A model generated the notes under the pieces. That model was given only the letters and a program-made list of their open reading frames with translations. It was not told the DNA's origin and did no database searches. A DNA stretch of 64,000 nucleotides from Miscanthus floridulus (lineage: Eukaryota > Streptophyta > Magnoliopsida > Poales > Poaceae): the NCBI RefSeq assembly GCF_019320115.1, contig NC_089598.1, forward strand, positions 83,957,844 through 84,021,843. The letters run 5' to 3'. The position numbers were made by a program, and so were the translations under genes. Positions 33,414-44,770 of this stretch are shown here, in pieces. The number at the start of each line of letters is the position of its first letter. Position 1 is the first letter of the stretch.

Positions 33414-35347
33414 CTACATCATTTGCAAGTGGATATCAGCAGCCTGTTGAGCCAGCTCATTCATCATGGCCTCGTCGAAGAATTTATTGATGCTCACATC
33501 TTCACTCATGCCCTGCAAATGTGATGGTGCATACAGTTAGCACTGTGGCTAGTCTAACACTGATAAGGATTTTACTGTATGATAAAAGTTAAGAGTGAGC
33601 AAATTATATGGTTGCTCATAAATCAACTATGATAGAAGTTAAGAATATATGGTTGCCATAATAAATCAACTATATCCCTTACCTTCCTTCGCCTGGTCTT
33701 TACCATGAACTCACGGGCAAGGTGCTGTATAGGTGCTGGCTCCAGGGGGCGAAGGACAATACTCTTATCTAAGGGGTCACCAGGAACAATAGCCCAGTGA
33801 TCGAATACTGACAGACAAAAGGCTTGTCCCTGGGTATGGTATCTGAGATCTGTCTCAAATCCAAAAGACTCTATAACAGGTAAAAATGCCTGGAAAACAA
33901 AGAAACAATATCATTAGTCAAAAACAAATAGTACCATCGGTAAGTAGATTGGTTCACTGGCATGCTATTATCACAAAGGTTTTCCAGAAGGAAGACAAAG
34001 GGTGAATAGAGATCACTGTGTTCCTTACCTTAACAATGTATATTGGAGTGCCTGGCTTGGGTACATCAGCTGTTACGTGACCACGCCGCCGGGATAGCAC
34101 CGTATAAATTGCAGAGACACAGTCAATTGGTGTTTGGATCTGCCAAGTGCACACATAAGATCCTCACTCGTCAGACAAGGCAGCAAAATAGAAACCAGAT
34201 AGCATTGAAATATGTGCATGTATCCGCATCCTTGTGTATATAGAGAAGCACTAGGACTAACCTCAACATAATACACAGGTTCCATAAGGCGAGGATTAGC
34301 CATAAGGAATGCAGAGTAGACAACACGACGTGCTGTGGGAATTATCTGACCACCACCACGGTGCAATGGTTCTGGAGCTATGTTTGCATTTAAGATCTTG
34401 AATTTCACATTCCTAATTGGTTCATCACACAAAGGACCTTCTCTAGCACCCCACTGGAACCTATGTATAGGTTGATAAATAAACTGGTTAAAAAAAAGGC
34501 AGTGTGGATTCCAATTGGACTTAGTTAACTGAAGAGTGCAGAGCCCTACCCTTGAACAATTGAATCTTTGACCGCATTGAGCAGGTTCTTGTCAACCTCA
34601 ATTGAAAGTGTGTCATCCAGAAGAATGTTAGGACCCTGCATGTCAAGTAAGATGTATTCAGGTATTCAGTAGATGGAAATACAACTGATGGAAAAAATAG
34701 TATTAATCAAATGAAAAGGCTGATGAATTGTCGGATAATTCATGTAATAGGAACAAATCAAAGTCAACTGCAAAAACGAGCACTGAGATTGACTGTGGGT
34801 CAGAAACACAGTGGGTTCATTGATCTCCAGAAAAGGTGAAAAGGAATAAAGAATAACCAAGGTTGCAAGACAGATCAGTCAGCAGTTTATGGCATATTAC
34901 CTGCTTGTCAGGTCCAAAAGCCCATATTGACCTTGCTGCAAGCACATCCCACTGGTAGCGTTGGCGAAAGAAGTCAGTAATTTCTTTCTGTCTTGAATCC
35001 AGGCTAACAAGACCATTCTCAATATCTTCTGCTAAGCCCTTCTCTAATGGTTCAGCAAGCTGCGTCATGCCATAAAGACAAAAGGTTCAATAACATATCA
35101 GTTGCTTGCATTTACAAGTAAAGATCAGCATGGGAAATGTCAAAAGCAAATACAAAGAGTGCACTCAAGAAAAGCTTACCATAGTAATTTTGTTCCTCTT
35201 GTTAGGTGTTTCAGCAAAACATTTCATAGAAGAAGTATCAACAACTGTTTCACAAAATGTAACAACAGGATCTGCTACCTGCATGCCAAAAGGTAACAAA
35301 GCAAATCAATTTGGTCCACCCTAAAAATCAATTTAGTTCACCCCCCC

Positions 35348-35378
<31 letters not shown>

Positions 35379-38300
35379 AGGGCAAAACTAGTGCATCATC
35401 CATACCTTCACCTCAACCTCTGAATAAAGCTCTCTGAGGTCCTTCATTATGGAATCCAGATATAGTTCACCAGTCCCCAGGATAGTGTGCTCTCCAGACT
35501 CTTCAACCTTGGTAATAGCAAGAGGATAACTCTTGCTAATTTTACGAAGACCTTCGACCATTTTAGGAAGCTCACTTGGGTTGAGAGGCTCAGCTGCTAT
35601 CTTTACAACAGGCAAGGTGTTGAAACGTAGAGGTCTAAATATGTACACATCTTCATCAATATTCATAGGACATATAGTAGCAGTTTTCATTATTGATGCA
35701 TCTACACCTTCAATAAGAACCCAAGAGCCAGCAGGGGCTTTACTAATTGCAACACGGTATCGTGCCTGATAAACCCACAATTTGGTCACCTCTTTGACAG
35801 TCATATCCTCTTCATCATCTGGAGAATAGCCTTCTCCAAGGACCCTCACAGTCTGTCCAGTCTGTATCGTGCCACTATAAACTCGTCCGAAGGCATCAAA
35901 GACGCTGCAATCAGACTTTGGATATAGTTTTGTTACGTTAACCATAAGGGGTCCATTGGGATCACATTTTTTCATAGCATCCACAATAGAGGAATCTTGT
36001 GGTCCAGTGTATATGTGGTCTATCTTCCTTGCAGCAGCATCCTTCACTGAGGGGATATGTTTCACTAACATGTCGGTAAAACCAGTAGCAGTGCCAAAAA
36101 TTGAGCGGCAAGCTAACCTCAGCAAAGGTCTAACATTAAGCTTATAAGCTGCATTGCTCAGCGTGACACCCAATTCAGCAAGCTTTGATTCCACATTCCC
36201 CTTTTGCTCACCAACAACCAGACTATAAATTTTGTACAGAGGCTCAAGGATAAACTCAACAAATGATCTGTTAGCTCCTTCCTTTGGCGGCTTCTTTTTA
36301 AAGGTTCTAGAATCAGGGTGAAAATACAGGTCTCCCCATAGGCGAGATGCAAATTTCTCATGGTCAAATTGAATCCCATGAATCTTTAAGTAAAGATGGG
36401 CAAAAGATTGTAAGGTAAAAGACCAGCCAGCAGCACCACTTGCAAAACATACATTTCCAGCAGCAGGATCCACCAGCTGAGTGCCACCTACTGTAGTTGA
36501 ACACGATGAGATAAGATCATTAATTGCCTCTAGAGTATGCCGCAGCTTGAAATATGCATCATTTGGGGGCAGCTTTAGTTCTGTTATCAATCTGTCAACC
36601 TGTAATAGCACACAGTAAGCATAAACTTCAATTTCATGTTTCTACTGGAACATAATAGAAAAGGGGCAGCAAAGATGCACCTTGTTAATCACAACAACGA
36701 TTGGAAGCCTTTCTTGGATTGCATGACGAATTGCCCTCTCAGTATTAACCTAATAACCAATGGGGGTAAATAAATAACATAATACTTTACACTTCCATAT
36801 ATAAGAAAATAAAAGATACTCTAGCAGAGCATGCATGTAAACCAAAAGTACAAAAAACCCGCATAATTTCTAAAAAACGCGAAACTTGCAATTTGCTGTA
36901 CAACAAAATCATTTATTCATGTTATCTGGGTACTTAAAATTCCGGGAATGTTGATTCACATGTGGCTACTTTACTCTGCCCATAATGGCTGAAAACCTAC
37001 ACGGTCAACTAAAAACTCATTTGCTACTATAGGTTCAAATGACGTTCCATAAGTCATCATCATTACATGGCCTTTAATCCAATAGATGTAACCATATGAT
37101 AATCAACATGCTCAATGCATCAGAATCCTCAAATGCAGCTGACATCTTAAACCCAAGCTAAACACAACTTACCATACAAATCCCAATATAATGACATCTG
37201 CCTAAACTGAGTCCATAAAGGCAGCACATGCGTAAACCTTGCATATGAAGCAAGTTTGTGAACATCATGAAGCATTAGTACACTGTTCTTAAGCACACAA
37301 TAAAGTGTACTTAGACAAATCTAGCAAGCAAGGTATCACCATTTACCAATTGGACTCAAAACAGTAAACACAGAGATTAAATTATTCTAATTGCTATCTG
37401 ACTTGATCTGTGGGTGAAAACAAAATGCTCTTCCTGGAATATGCCAACAGCTGAGACCTCTATCTTAGTATTTTCAGCAATGGCACCCATTGCTCATTTA
37501 GAATGCATGGGTCAGACATCTGGAGAAATTTCTGTGACGCTGAAAGAAAACTTTACTCCCTTCCAATCAAAATGGAGGGTGGAGTGCCCTAAGTTGGATG
37601 GGATACAATTGGATGGTGACTCTTTGTTGAAGTGAATTAGTTTGACCAGATTGTACTACACACAGATTCATCTCCTCATGATCCAATATTTTCTCTAAAA
37701 TGTGCATTAAGACTAGTAATTTCAGCATAATGCATCATTATAGCAGAAAGATGACTACGAAAAACAAAAGGTCAATGCATTACCATTACTCCCTCAGCAG
37801 CATCAACAACGAGCACAGCCCCATCCGCAAGCCGCAGTGCCGCAGTCATCTCATCTGAGAAGTTGACATGCCCGGGCGTGTCCATGATATTGCACAGGTA
37901 TGACTTGCCGTTTTCCCCCTCGAGAACAAGCGACATTGGCACAGCCTTGATGGAGACCTGCCTCTCCTGCTCGTCCACCCTTGTGTCAGTGAACCGCACA
38001 TGGCGCTCCCCCTCAGAGTCGAAGGTGTCCACTTCGTGTGTCTGCTCTACGAGCATGTCCATGAACACCGTCTTCCCGTGCTGGAGGTGGCCGACGAGGG
38101 TGACGTTGCGGACGAGCGCGGGGTTGCCCGCGAGGCCGAGGAGGAAGTCGGTGGACGCGTAGGTAGACGTGGCCGCGGCGCGGGTCCCGACCTCGAACTT
38201 CACGACGCGGGGCGGCGCGATAATGGGCATCTCGAGCGGCTGCTCGTCCTCGTCCATGACGAGCGCCTCCACGCCAGGCCCGTACACCTCCTCGGCGGTG

Positions 38301-38548
38301 GGGTAGTACTTCTTGTCCTCGGCGAGCACCACGGCCTGCTGGGACGGGTCGCCCTCGTCGTCGTCGATGTCCATGAGCGCGGCCGGGCGGGAGGGGGAGC
38401 CCGACGGGGAGCGTGCCGCGGGGGACGGCGAGCCGGACTCGGAGGGGGACGGTGAGGCGCCGCCGGCGTCGGAGTCGTCATCGGCGTCGGAGTCGGCGAG
38501 CTCTGGGCCTATGTAGTTGCCGAACTCGTCGTAGAGGCTGTCGTCCAT
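33414..38548 (-). CDS. SNU114: Snu114/EFTUD2, GTPase component of U5 snRNP (complete)
   Basis: An EF-2-like GTPase of the spliceosomal U5 snRNP that controls Brr2-driven U4/U6 unwinding and spliceosome disassembly. Ten exons, all GT-AG and in phase: 37784-38548, 36681-36749, 35406-36599, 35180-35278, 34901-35059, 34550-34635, 34262-34460, 34029-34139, 33683-33889 and 33414-33512. The product has 995 residues, close to plant (about 987) and human (972) proteins. It starts [16 protein letters not shown] with an acidic, serine/proline-rich tail. GTPase motifs are GHLQHGKT (153-160), DTPGH (223-227) and NKVD (277-280, spanning an intron). EF-2 domains II-V follow, including [13 protein letters not shown]. 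It ends DIHLQMM. No break was seen, and it should be a functional essential gene. Confidence 0.96.
35341..35368 (-). repeat. 28-base C-run (G-run in the SNU114 transcript)
   Basis: An unbroken run of 28 C on the plus strand is followed by 11 A. It lies in the 127-base intron between exons 3 and 4 of SNU114, so the pre-mRNA would contain U11-G28. Exact length is prone to sequencing or assembly error. Confidence 0.8.
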
Positions 38549-38919
38549 GGCGGCGGCGGCAGCGCTGAGAAGCCCCTAGGGTTTTGCTCGGCGGCGGAGC
38601 TGGGAGCGGGTTTGGGATTTGGGAGGAGGGAAGAGCGGAGACGCGGCACTAAGCAGATGCGGGTTCCTTTGGTCCATTCAAATTGGGCGGACCATCTCGA
38701 CCCAGATGAATGGCGTCGTTCGCCGTCTCCTTCTCCCTCCCTTCGTCGCGAGCACCGGTGGTTCCGTTTCTCCGGATGTGGGCGAGCAGCGACGTCGGGC
38801 TCTGGAAGCCGGTGCTGTGTCGCTTGCGCGGGCGAGCTCGCGCGAGCTTGGGGCGCTGGCGCTAGACGAGGCAGGGCCGCCATGGCCGCTGAGGTGGGTG
38901 TCGGCGGGGCCTGCGCGGG

Positions 38920-39120
38920 GAGGCAGGGCCGCCAGGCCATCGGGGCGGGGCGGGGCTGTGCGGAGAGGAGGGGTCTCCATGGCTACCGGGGCGGGGCCTC
39001 TATGGCCGCAGGGGCGGGGCGGGGTTGCGCGGGGAGACGGGGCCTCCATGGCCGCCGAGGCCTGCGCGGGGAAGGGTCGGGGCGGGGCGGGGCGGGGAGG
39101 CGGCGACCGAGGGGGTGAGG
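38920..39120. repeat. GC-rich imperfect minisatellite with GC boxes
   Basis: Repeats of GGGGCGGGGCGGGG alternate with GGCCTCCATGGCCGC-like units, roughly three to four times. These are promoter-proximal to SNU114 and candidate Sp1-like boxes. Confidence 0.6.
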
Positions 39121-39337
39121 GCGGGGCTGGGAGGTGACGGCCATGGCGATGTCGGGCTGGGAGGTGACGGGCGAGCAGAGGAAGAAGATGAGGGGAAAAA
39201 GAAAATAAGGAGGATGACAGGCGGGTCCCACTAATGGTACTGTTAACGGTATCAAAATGGTGTCCATTTCATCCCTCTTGAACCTCACAAGCAAACACAG
39301 AACTGGGTTCATCCCAACCCCTTAACCAAACACGAGA

Positions 39338-39380
39338 TGGGTTCATCCCAACCTAGAAAACTAGGTTGGACCCAACCCAT
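39338..39380. repeat. Short inverted repeat, possible MITE core
   Basis: CCAACCTAG and CTAGGTTGG (39348-39356 and 39361-39369) face each other across AAAA. Related GGGTTCATCCCAACC copies lie at about 39304 and 39339. It may be a decayed MITE; no target duplication was found. Confidence 0.4.
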
Positions 39381-39737
39381 TCCACTGGTCCCTAAACCAA
39401 ACACGGTAAGGGAGTACAGTAGACAATAGAACGAGTTGTCGTGAGATTTCGTGGCCTTTTTTATTTTTTTCCGCCTTAATGAGCCCAGCCTGATGATGTG
39501 AGAAGCCTCATTTAACTTAACCATCGCAGGTCACACCAATCACCTAGATCTCCCACCTCAGTCCTCAGGCATGCTTTAGCACTATTTTAAATTTAACAAC
39601 GTGATTCGAGAATCTGCGAGGCCTAATTAACCCAAAATCATGAATAGTTTAGTTCAAAAAATTATGACCGATGAGGAATCAGACCTTCTTGATGAGTTAG
39701 ATCTATAAATCTCTAGATTGCTAAGCCGAGAACTTAA

Positions 39738-39892
39738 GGGGTTGTTTGGCAGGATTCCTCCTGAGAGGCTCCTCCAAAATGGTTCCGACTACTCTATTTT
39801 TTTTATAAAAAATGGTTTCTCCTACATAACGTTTGTAGGGCTCCTCCAGAAGAGCTGAAGCCGGAGCCAAGGAGAAACCCTATCAGAACAGG
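39738..39892. mobile_element. MITE-like sequence
   Basis: It begins GGGGTTGTTTGGCAGGATTCCTCC and ends in an imperfect inverted counterpart (GAGAAACCCTATCAGAACAGG). The GTTTGGC/CAAACAG-type ends and length near 155 bp resemble grass MITEs. Ends match poorly and I see no target duplication. Confidence 0.4.
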
Positions 39893-40670
39893 TTATGCTA
39901 CAATGAACCCAATCAACCGATGGCATATGTTCTCCCCACTTAATGCGTTCTTAATATTTTTTCAACTTGATTAAATGTGAACCCTAACCGAACATTTTGG
40001 ATAGATTAAACTTCAATATCTTACGTGGGATCGGAATTCAAGTTTGAGATTGATCTATGATTTGATCTAGACCGGTTCATTTGATCGTTCATTTTTTTTG
40101 AGCAAAATTTGGTCGTTCAACAGAGCACAAATTTCAAACACCGAAAAAAGAGTGAGCTCCCCCCTCCACGAGGTGGGATAGTATTTCCGGCCTTGCGATT
40201 TCCACTTACAGGCCCGACTAGGAAACAGACAGGCCCAGACTTGCCCGGCCCTTCGGATAGCCAGACACCAGCGCGGGCTGTCGGCCCTGCTTTTGTGTGC
40301 CACGCGCACACCACCCCCGACTCCCTGACGCCCGCCTGACGAGACTATCTTCCTTCTCCGGTCGGGTTAAAGCAAAGCAAAGCAACGACTCCGCGTCCCG
40401 CTTCCCTTTTCCCCGTAAGAACCCACCGCACGGCGGAGAACACGATCCCCACCGGCCGGCGTAGCGGAGATCGCGAGTTGCGACGGGGAAGGAGAGGGAG
40501 CTCCCTCGATCCCGCGCAGGTATCTGATGTCTGTCGGGCCGATCGCCCGATAAATATTCGACATAATAGTTGGCCCTTATCCCTTGTGTTTGGTCTTCGC
40601 GCAGATTCGTTTCGATCGGGGTCTTGGTGACTTGGTAAGAGGGGAGGGGAGGGGGAGGGGAGAAGCGGCG

Positions 40671-43441
40671 ATGTCAGGCGTGTTCGGCAGGGTGTTCGGG
40701 AAGTCCAAGGAGCAGAGCCAGGCCACCGCGCTGGCCTCGCTCGACAAACTCAACGAGGTGAAACAGATCGGCTGATATCCCTGCCTGTGTTAGATAAATT
40801 TACTTCGGGGAGTTCGATGTATTTCAGTTATGATGATGCAGCGATTAAGGCTAGAGGTTAATTAGTCGATGTGTAAATTCTATGCATTCGGATTCGGGTC
40901 AGATTAGCTGTAGCTTTTCTGTAATTGGAACCTGTAGCAGTTTTTATTGCAATCGAAACCCAGCTGTGGGGTGTAATCTCACGGAAGTGATGGTGGGCAA
41001 GGTATATTACATTAAGAAGATGGCTAGCTTTTCTTACCTCTGTTAGATTTTAAAAAAAGATATGGTTGCTGCTGTCTCCGAGATAAACAGATTGACTCTC
41101 TGTGTTATTCAATGTATAGAACGATTAAATCCAAACAGCAGATGATTTTGCAAACCTGTTTACTATAAAACCAAATGCCTTCAGTATTCTCTGTTACTTA
41201 TATGATTTGTAGCTTTTAGTGTCACTTTCACTCTTCCAGAATAAGGATTTTCTTTCATATATCTTCTGTAACTATGTAAAGACTTAAGACTGTTCTTGTA
41301 GTCGGAATCTGTAGAACTAACTTTCTTAATATGCTTACAGACACTTGAAATGTTGGAAAAAAAGGAAAACTTGCTAGTGAAAAAGGCCAATCTTGAGGTC
41401 GAGAAGGCCAAGAATTTTACCAAAGCCAAGAATAAAAGAGGTACAGTATAGCAGTTTGCCAATTCCAAGAATTTACCCCTCTTTGTGGAGCCCCCCCCCC
41501 TCCCCTTTTTTTTTGGGGGGGGGGTGGGTATTGCAATGATGTTTTTTTGAGGGAAGTATTGCAATGATGTTGTGTAACCACTTAAATGCAATGATAGTAT
41601 AGTATTATGATTACCATATTGATTTTAATTGTCCCTGTTTTGCATGATTCAGAATTTAGCTGTTGTATTCCTAGTTTGCTACTGCTAGTGACGACCTCTG
41701 AAGAATGTTCTGCAAGATTTTCAGTGGTCTGCCTTTTTTCTGAATATAGATTTTAATTGTCACTGACATGGAGATGTCTTGCTCGGTGTTCTATTTTCAA
41801 TCTTTGGTTTCACAATTTTGCATCTATTCCCATTGAATATTGTGTTACTGACGACCTGCACTAGAGGACTCCATTTTTTGTAAACTCCAAACATGTTTCT
41901 GTTGAATTCCATCCTACAGTGTTCCTGATTATATCTTGCAATTCCATGGTGTCTGCTGCTCCTCCAAACTGTAACTATATCAAAGAAAAAACACATGCAC
42001 ACTTTTTTATTAAGTCGTCGAGGTGCAGATTCTACTCATCAGAGATGATGAGTTTTCTTTCTTCTGTGCATAATGAGTTTTAATGGGAAGAATGACTTAA
42101 TTGTTAACTTTGAATTCGCATTGTAGCCGCAATACAGTGCTTGAAGAGGAAGAGGCTATACGAGCAGCAGATTGAGCAGCTTGGAAATTTCCAGCTCAGG
42201 ATACATGATCAGGTGGAGGCACAAATAATCTTTTAGTTTGGTTTTCATCTGGGCCTTATCGTGCTTATTAGATTTATCATGGTACTTCACTTACCTTTTC
42301 CTTCTATAGATGATTATGCTGGAAGCCGCAAAAGCTACAACAGAGACCGTGGATGCATTGAGAACTGGAGCATCGGCAATGAAAGCTATGCATAAATCAA
42401 CGTATGTAACATCACACAATACTATGTCTTTAGAATCAATTATCATGCTTTTGAGTTTTTCTTGGATTTTTACAAATGTATCTAACTCATTTATGTCTTC
42501 AAGATAATTTGCCAATCGGTTACATCAATCTGAGAAACTTAATCGCCACTCTCTGAACCCTGGATCATCTTATTTTTATTTCAGAGGTTTTCAACTATTG
42601 TACTGGTTCTTTACAAATGATGCAACAAAACTTGTCTAGTGATTTAACTTGCAGATGAAAATAGAAGTTGTTGGACTTGCGATAGAATATACTTGGCAGA
42701 AATCTTAGGAAGAGTTCACACATCAGAAATGATTATGCCCATTTAAACCTTGATAAGTTTGTTGATTTTTAGGTTGCATATCTGGAAATGTGATAATATG
42801 TGACAGCCTTTTCTATTCCTATCCTTTTCATCGTAACAAACTTCAGTACAATCTAGCATGCATGTTAGATTCATAAGTGGTTTATTCTTGTGTACTTTGT
42901 CTGTAGTATTTTAGCGCACACCTATGGTGGCGAGTCTAATATATATCAGAAGCGATCATTTTTACTTCCTGATTTCTGGGTATGCTATATTGTTTCCTCT
43001 TTATTGAAAGAAAAATCATGTTGCTTTAATGCTTTTACAGAAATATTGATGATGTTGATAAAACCATGGATGAAATCAATGACAATATGGAGAACATGAG
43101 ACAAATTCAGGATCTGTTGTCAGCGCCTATGGGAGCAGCAGCTGATTTTGATGAGGTCTCTCTCTCTCCCTCCCTCCCTCCCTACCTACCTACCTACCTA
43201 TGGGCACACATGCGTGTTTTTGCTTAACCTTTTCTGTTTTGAATAGGATGAACTGGAAGCTGAACTTGCGGATCTGGAGGGGGAGGAGTTGGAGGCAGAG
43301 CTGCTTGCACCTACCACAACAGCTCCGTCCACAGCTCCAGTGCGTGTACCTACTGCTCAGCAGTCCACTAGGCCATCTGCCCAGAGTAGCAAAGCTGAAG
43401 ATGACGAGCTGGCAGCTCTACAAGCAGAAATGGCTATGTAA
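40671..43441 (+). CDS. VPS32: VPS32/SNF7/CHMP4, ESCRT-III subunit (complete)
   Basis: An ESCRT-III filament protein that polymerises on endosomes to drive intraluminal vesicle formation, with disassembly by VPS4. Six exons: 40671-40757, 41341-41440, 42127-42212, 42310-42401, 43041-43155 and 43247-43441. All are GT-AG and in phase, giving 224 residues, usual for the family. It starts MSGVFGRVFGKSKEQ. A basic, lysine-rich coiled-coil half (LEKKENLLVKKANLEVEKAK, AAIQCLKRKRLYEQQIEQL) precedes the acidic half (ADFDEDELEAELADLEGEELEAELL). The C-terminus EDDELAALQAEMAM matches the helix that binds ALIX/Bro1-type partners. The start is chosen because the only upstream in-frame sequence is leader-like and the protein begins as in other plants. 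Confidence 0.96.
41491..41528. repeat. Homopolymer hairpin in VPS32 intron 2
   Basis: C10-T-C4, then T9, then G10-T-G3: the C and G blocks can pair across the T-run. Length is uncertain for technical reasons. Confidence 0.75.
43156..43200. repeat. Compound microsatellite at VPS32 intron 5 start
   Basis: (CT)n changes to (CCCT)n and then (CCTA)n directly after the donor site. Confidence 0.85.
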
Positions 43442-43900
43442 TTATAGGTACTTCTCCATTTTTTGATCTGAGTCAGGTCCATAGTGTTGTTTCACTCTTT
43501 AGGAATTAGTAGTTTAACAACGAAACAGCTCACAAGTAGCTCAAGGTGTCAAATCCCCATGACATAAATTATTTTACAGATTACTAAAATCAATGGTTAG
43601 TTTCCTCATTGCCATAGGCTGTGTGGCCCCAATCAGTCATCATTAGAAGACTTATACATTGTATATTACAGGCATTGGCATGGTCATCTTGGATTCAGAT
43701 TCTGTGGATATCTCGGAACTCTGGTATAGTCATGAGGATCGTCCTAGGAAGACCGTCAGAATTCAGAACCACAAATACAAGCTGCATACCAGCCTAACTA
43801 CTTATGTATCATAGCATGATATGTTAGTGTTTTGTAATGAAATATTTCAGATGGGCTAATAAACATATTTCTACTAATAAATTGGGTTATGTCAGTAATT
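43442..43900 (+). terminator. VPS32 3' untranslated region and poly(A) signals
   Basis: AATAAA occurs at 43858-43863 and 43876-43881, about 420 bases after the stop. A GTAATTATAG-like acceptor and further exon-like sequence near 43670 suggest the 3' UTR may be spliced, but this is not certain. Confidence 0.5.
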
Positions 43901-44053
43901 CAGTATTATGTTCTTCAGGTTTTGCCATATCTATCTCTGTTCTTGTGCAATTCTAATTGATGATGAAACTCTTTACCTACATGTTCGGTTGTTCCTGATG
44001 ACGAAGTTGGTGCAGCATCTGGATTTTGAGCGCACACTTGTGGGCAAACACGT

Positions 44054-44174
44054 AGCCTGTTCGGTTGGCTGGTTCGTGAAGAAGTACTGCTGGCTGGTTT
44101 GTGTTTGAGAAAAATACTGTTCCGACTGAAAATTTACGATCGTTTACGACAAGCCACAGCCAAACGAACAGGCT
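44054..44174. mobile_element. MITE, about 121 bp, with AGCCTGTTCG ends
   Basis: The terminal inverted repeats AGCCTGTTCGGTTGGCTG and its complement (AGCCTGTTCGTTTGGCTG) differ at one base over 18. Size and ends fit a small hAT- or Harbinger-like MITE. No clear target duplication was seen. Confidence 0.65.
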
Positions 44175-44472
44175 GATGACTTGCAGTGAAAAGACGGAAC
44201 CTGTATATTCAGTTGTCTATTTTTTTGCTGCAGACGGACAATTGTACTGCATCGTCAAAATTTGGCGTGGGTGAAGGAATTGCTAATGTTGCTGAAAATC
44301 CACCCATGTGTTGTGAAGTTATCACTGTACATTTGTGAAAATGTTGCATCTGGTACTGTGGCCGGTTCAGCATCACAATACTGAAATTTGGGGAAATAAG
44401 TTCACAGAAAAAGATCTCTCTGATGTAAAGCGCCAAATTCTTTCATCAGACTCCAATGATATAGGCTTGTAA

Positions 44473-44767
44473 GGGCAGTTCCAGTGGAATAACTAGGATG
44501 ATATCTATGACATTATTAGAATGCCAAGTAAGCAAAACGATTATATAACTTAGAATTAAGGAAGAGATAGAAGAAAATGGTTTCTTATATAATAAACTAT
44601 ATTTATATGAGAAATAAGATAGATGTGTGATAGGTAGATGATAGAAGAGAGAAGACAGTGGATTTGTTGAAAAAAGTTTTGTAGAAAACGATTCATTAGG
44701 AATATAGTTTTATGGTAGTGTCAAAGTATGACAATTATCCTATAGTTTTTTTTGGTTGGTACTGCCC
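44473..44767. mobile_element. Tourist-like (PIF/Harbinger) MITE with TAA target duplication
   Basis: About 295 bp, starting GGGCAGTTCCA and ending in the complement of GGGCAGTACCA. TAA lies on both sides (44470-44472 and 44768-44770), the 3-bp duplication of PIF/Harbinger elements. The interior is AT-rich and non-coding. Confidence 0.72.
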
Positions 44768-44770
44768 TAA

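Larger units (their letters stand above)
38549..40670. other. Divergent intergenic region between SNU114 and VPS32
   Basis: The two genes diverge from here. Next to SNU114 the sequence is CpG-rich (38560-39130), with GC-box-like GGGCGGGGC repeats that suit a housekeeping promoter. The middle is AT-rich and holds a hairpin repeat (about 39338-39380) and a MITE-like sequence (39738-39892). The last 300 bases before VPS32 are GC-rich with a leader. Plus-strand frames over 38612-39137 are repeat-driven and not supported as genes. Confidence 0.6.

Noticed and set aside
33954..34432. Separate small genes on both strands within the SNU114 region
   Set aside because: The minus-strand pieces are exons 7 and 8 of SNU114 with intron read-through; the plus-strand piece is a shadow.
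38612..39137. Glycine/arginine-rich plus-strand ORFs upstream of SNU114
   Set aside because: They arise from a GC-rich minisatellite, resemble no protein and lie in the SNU114 promoter region.
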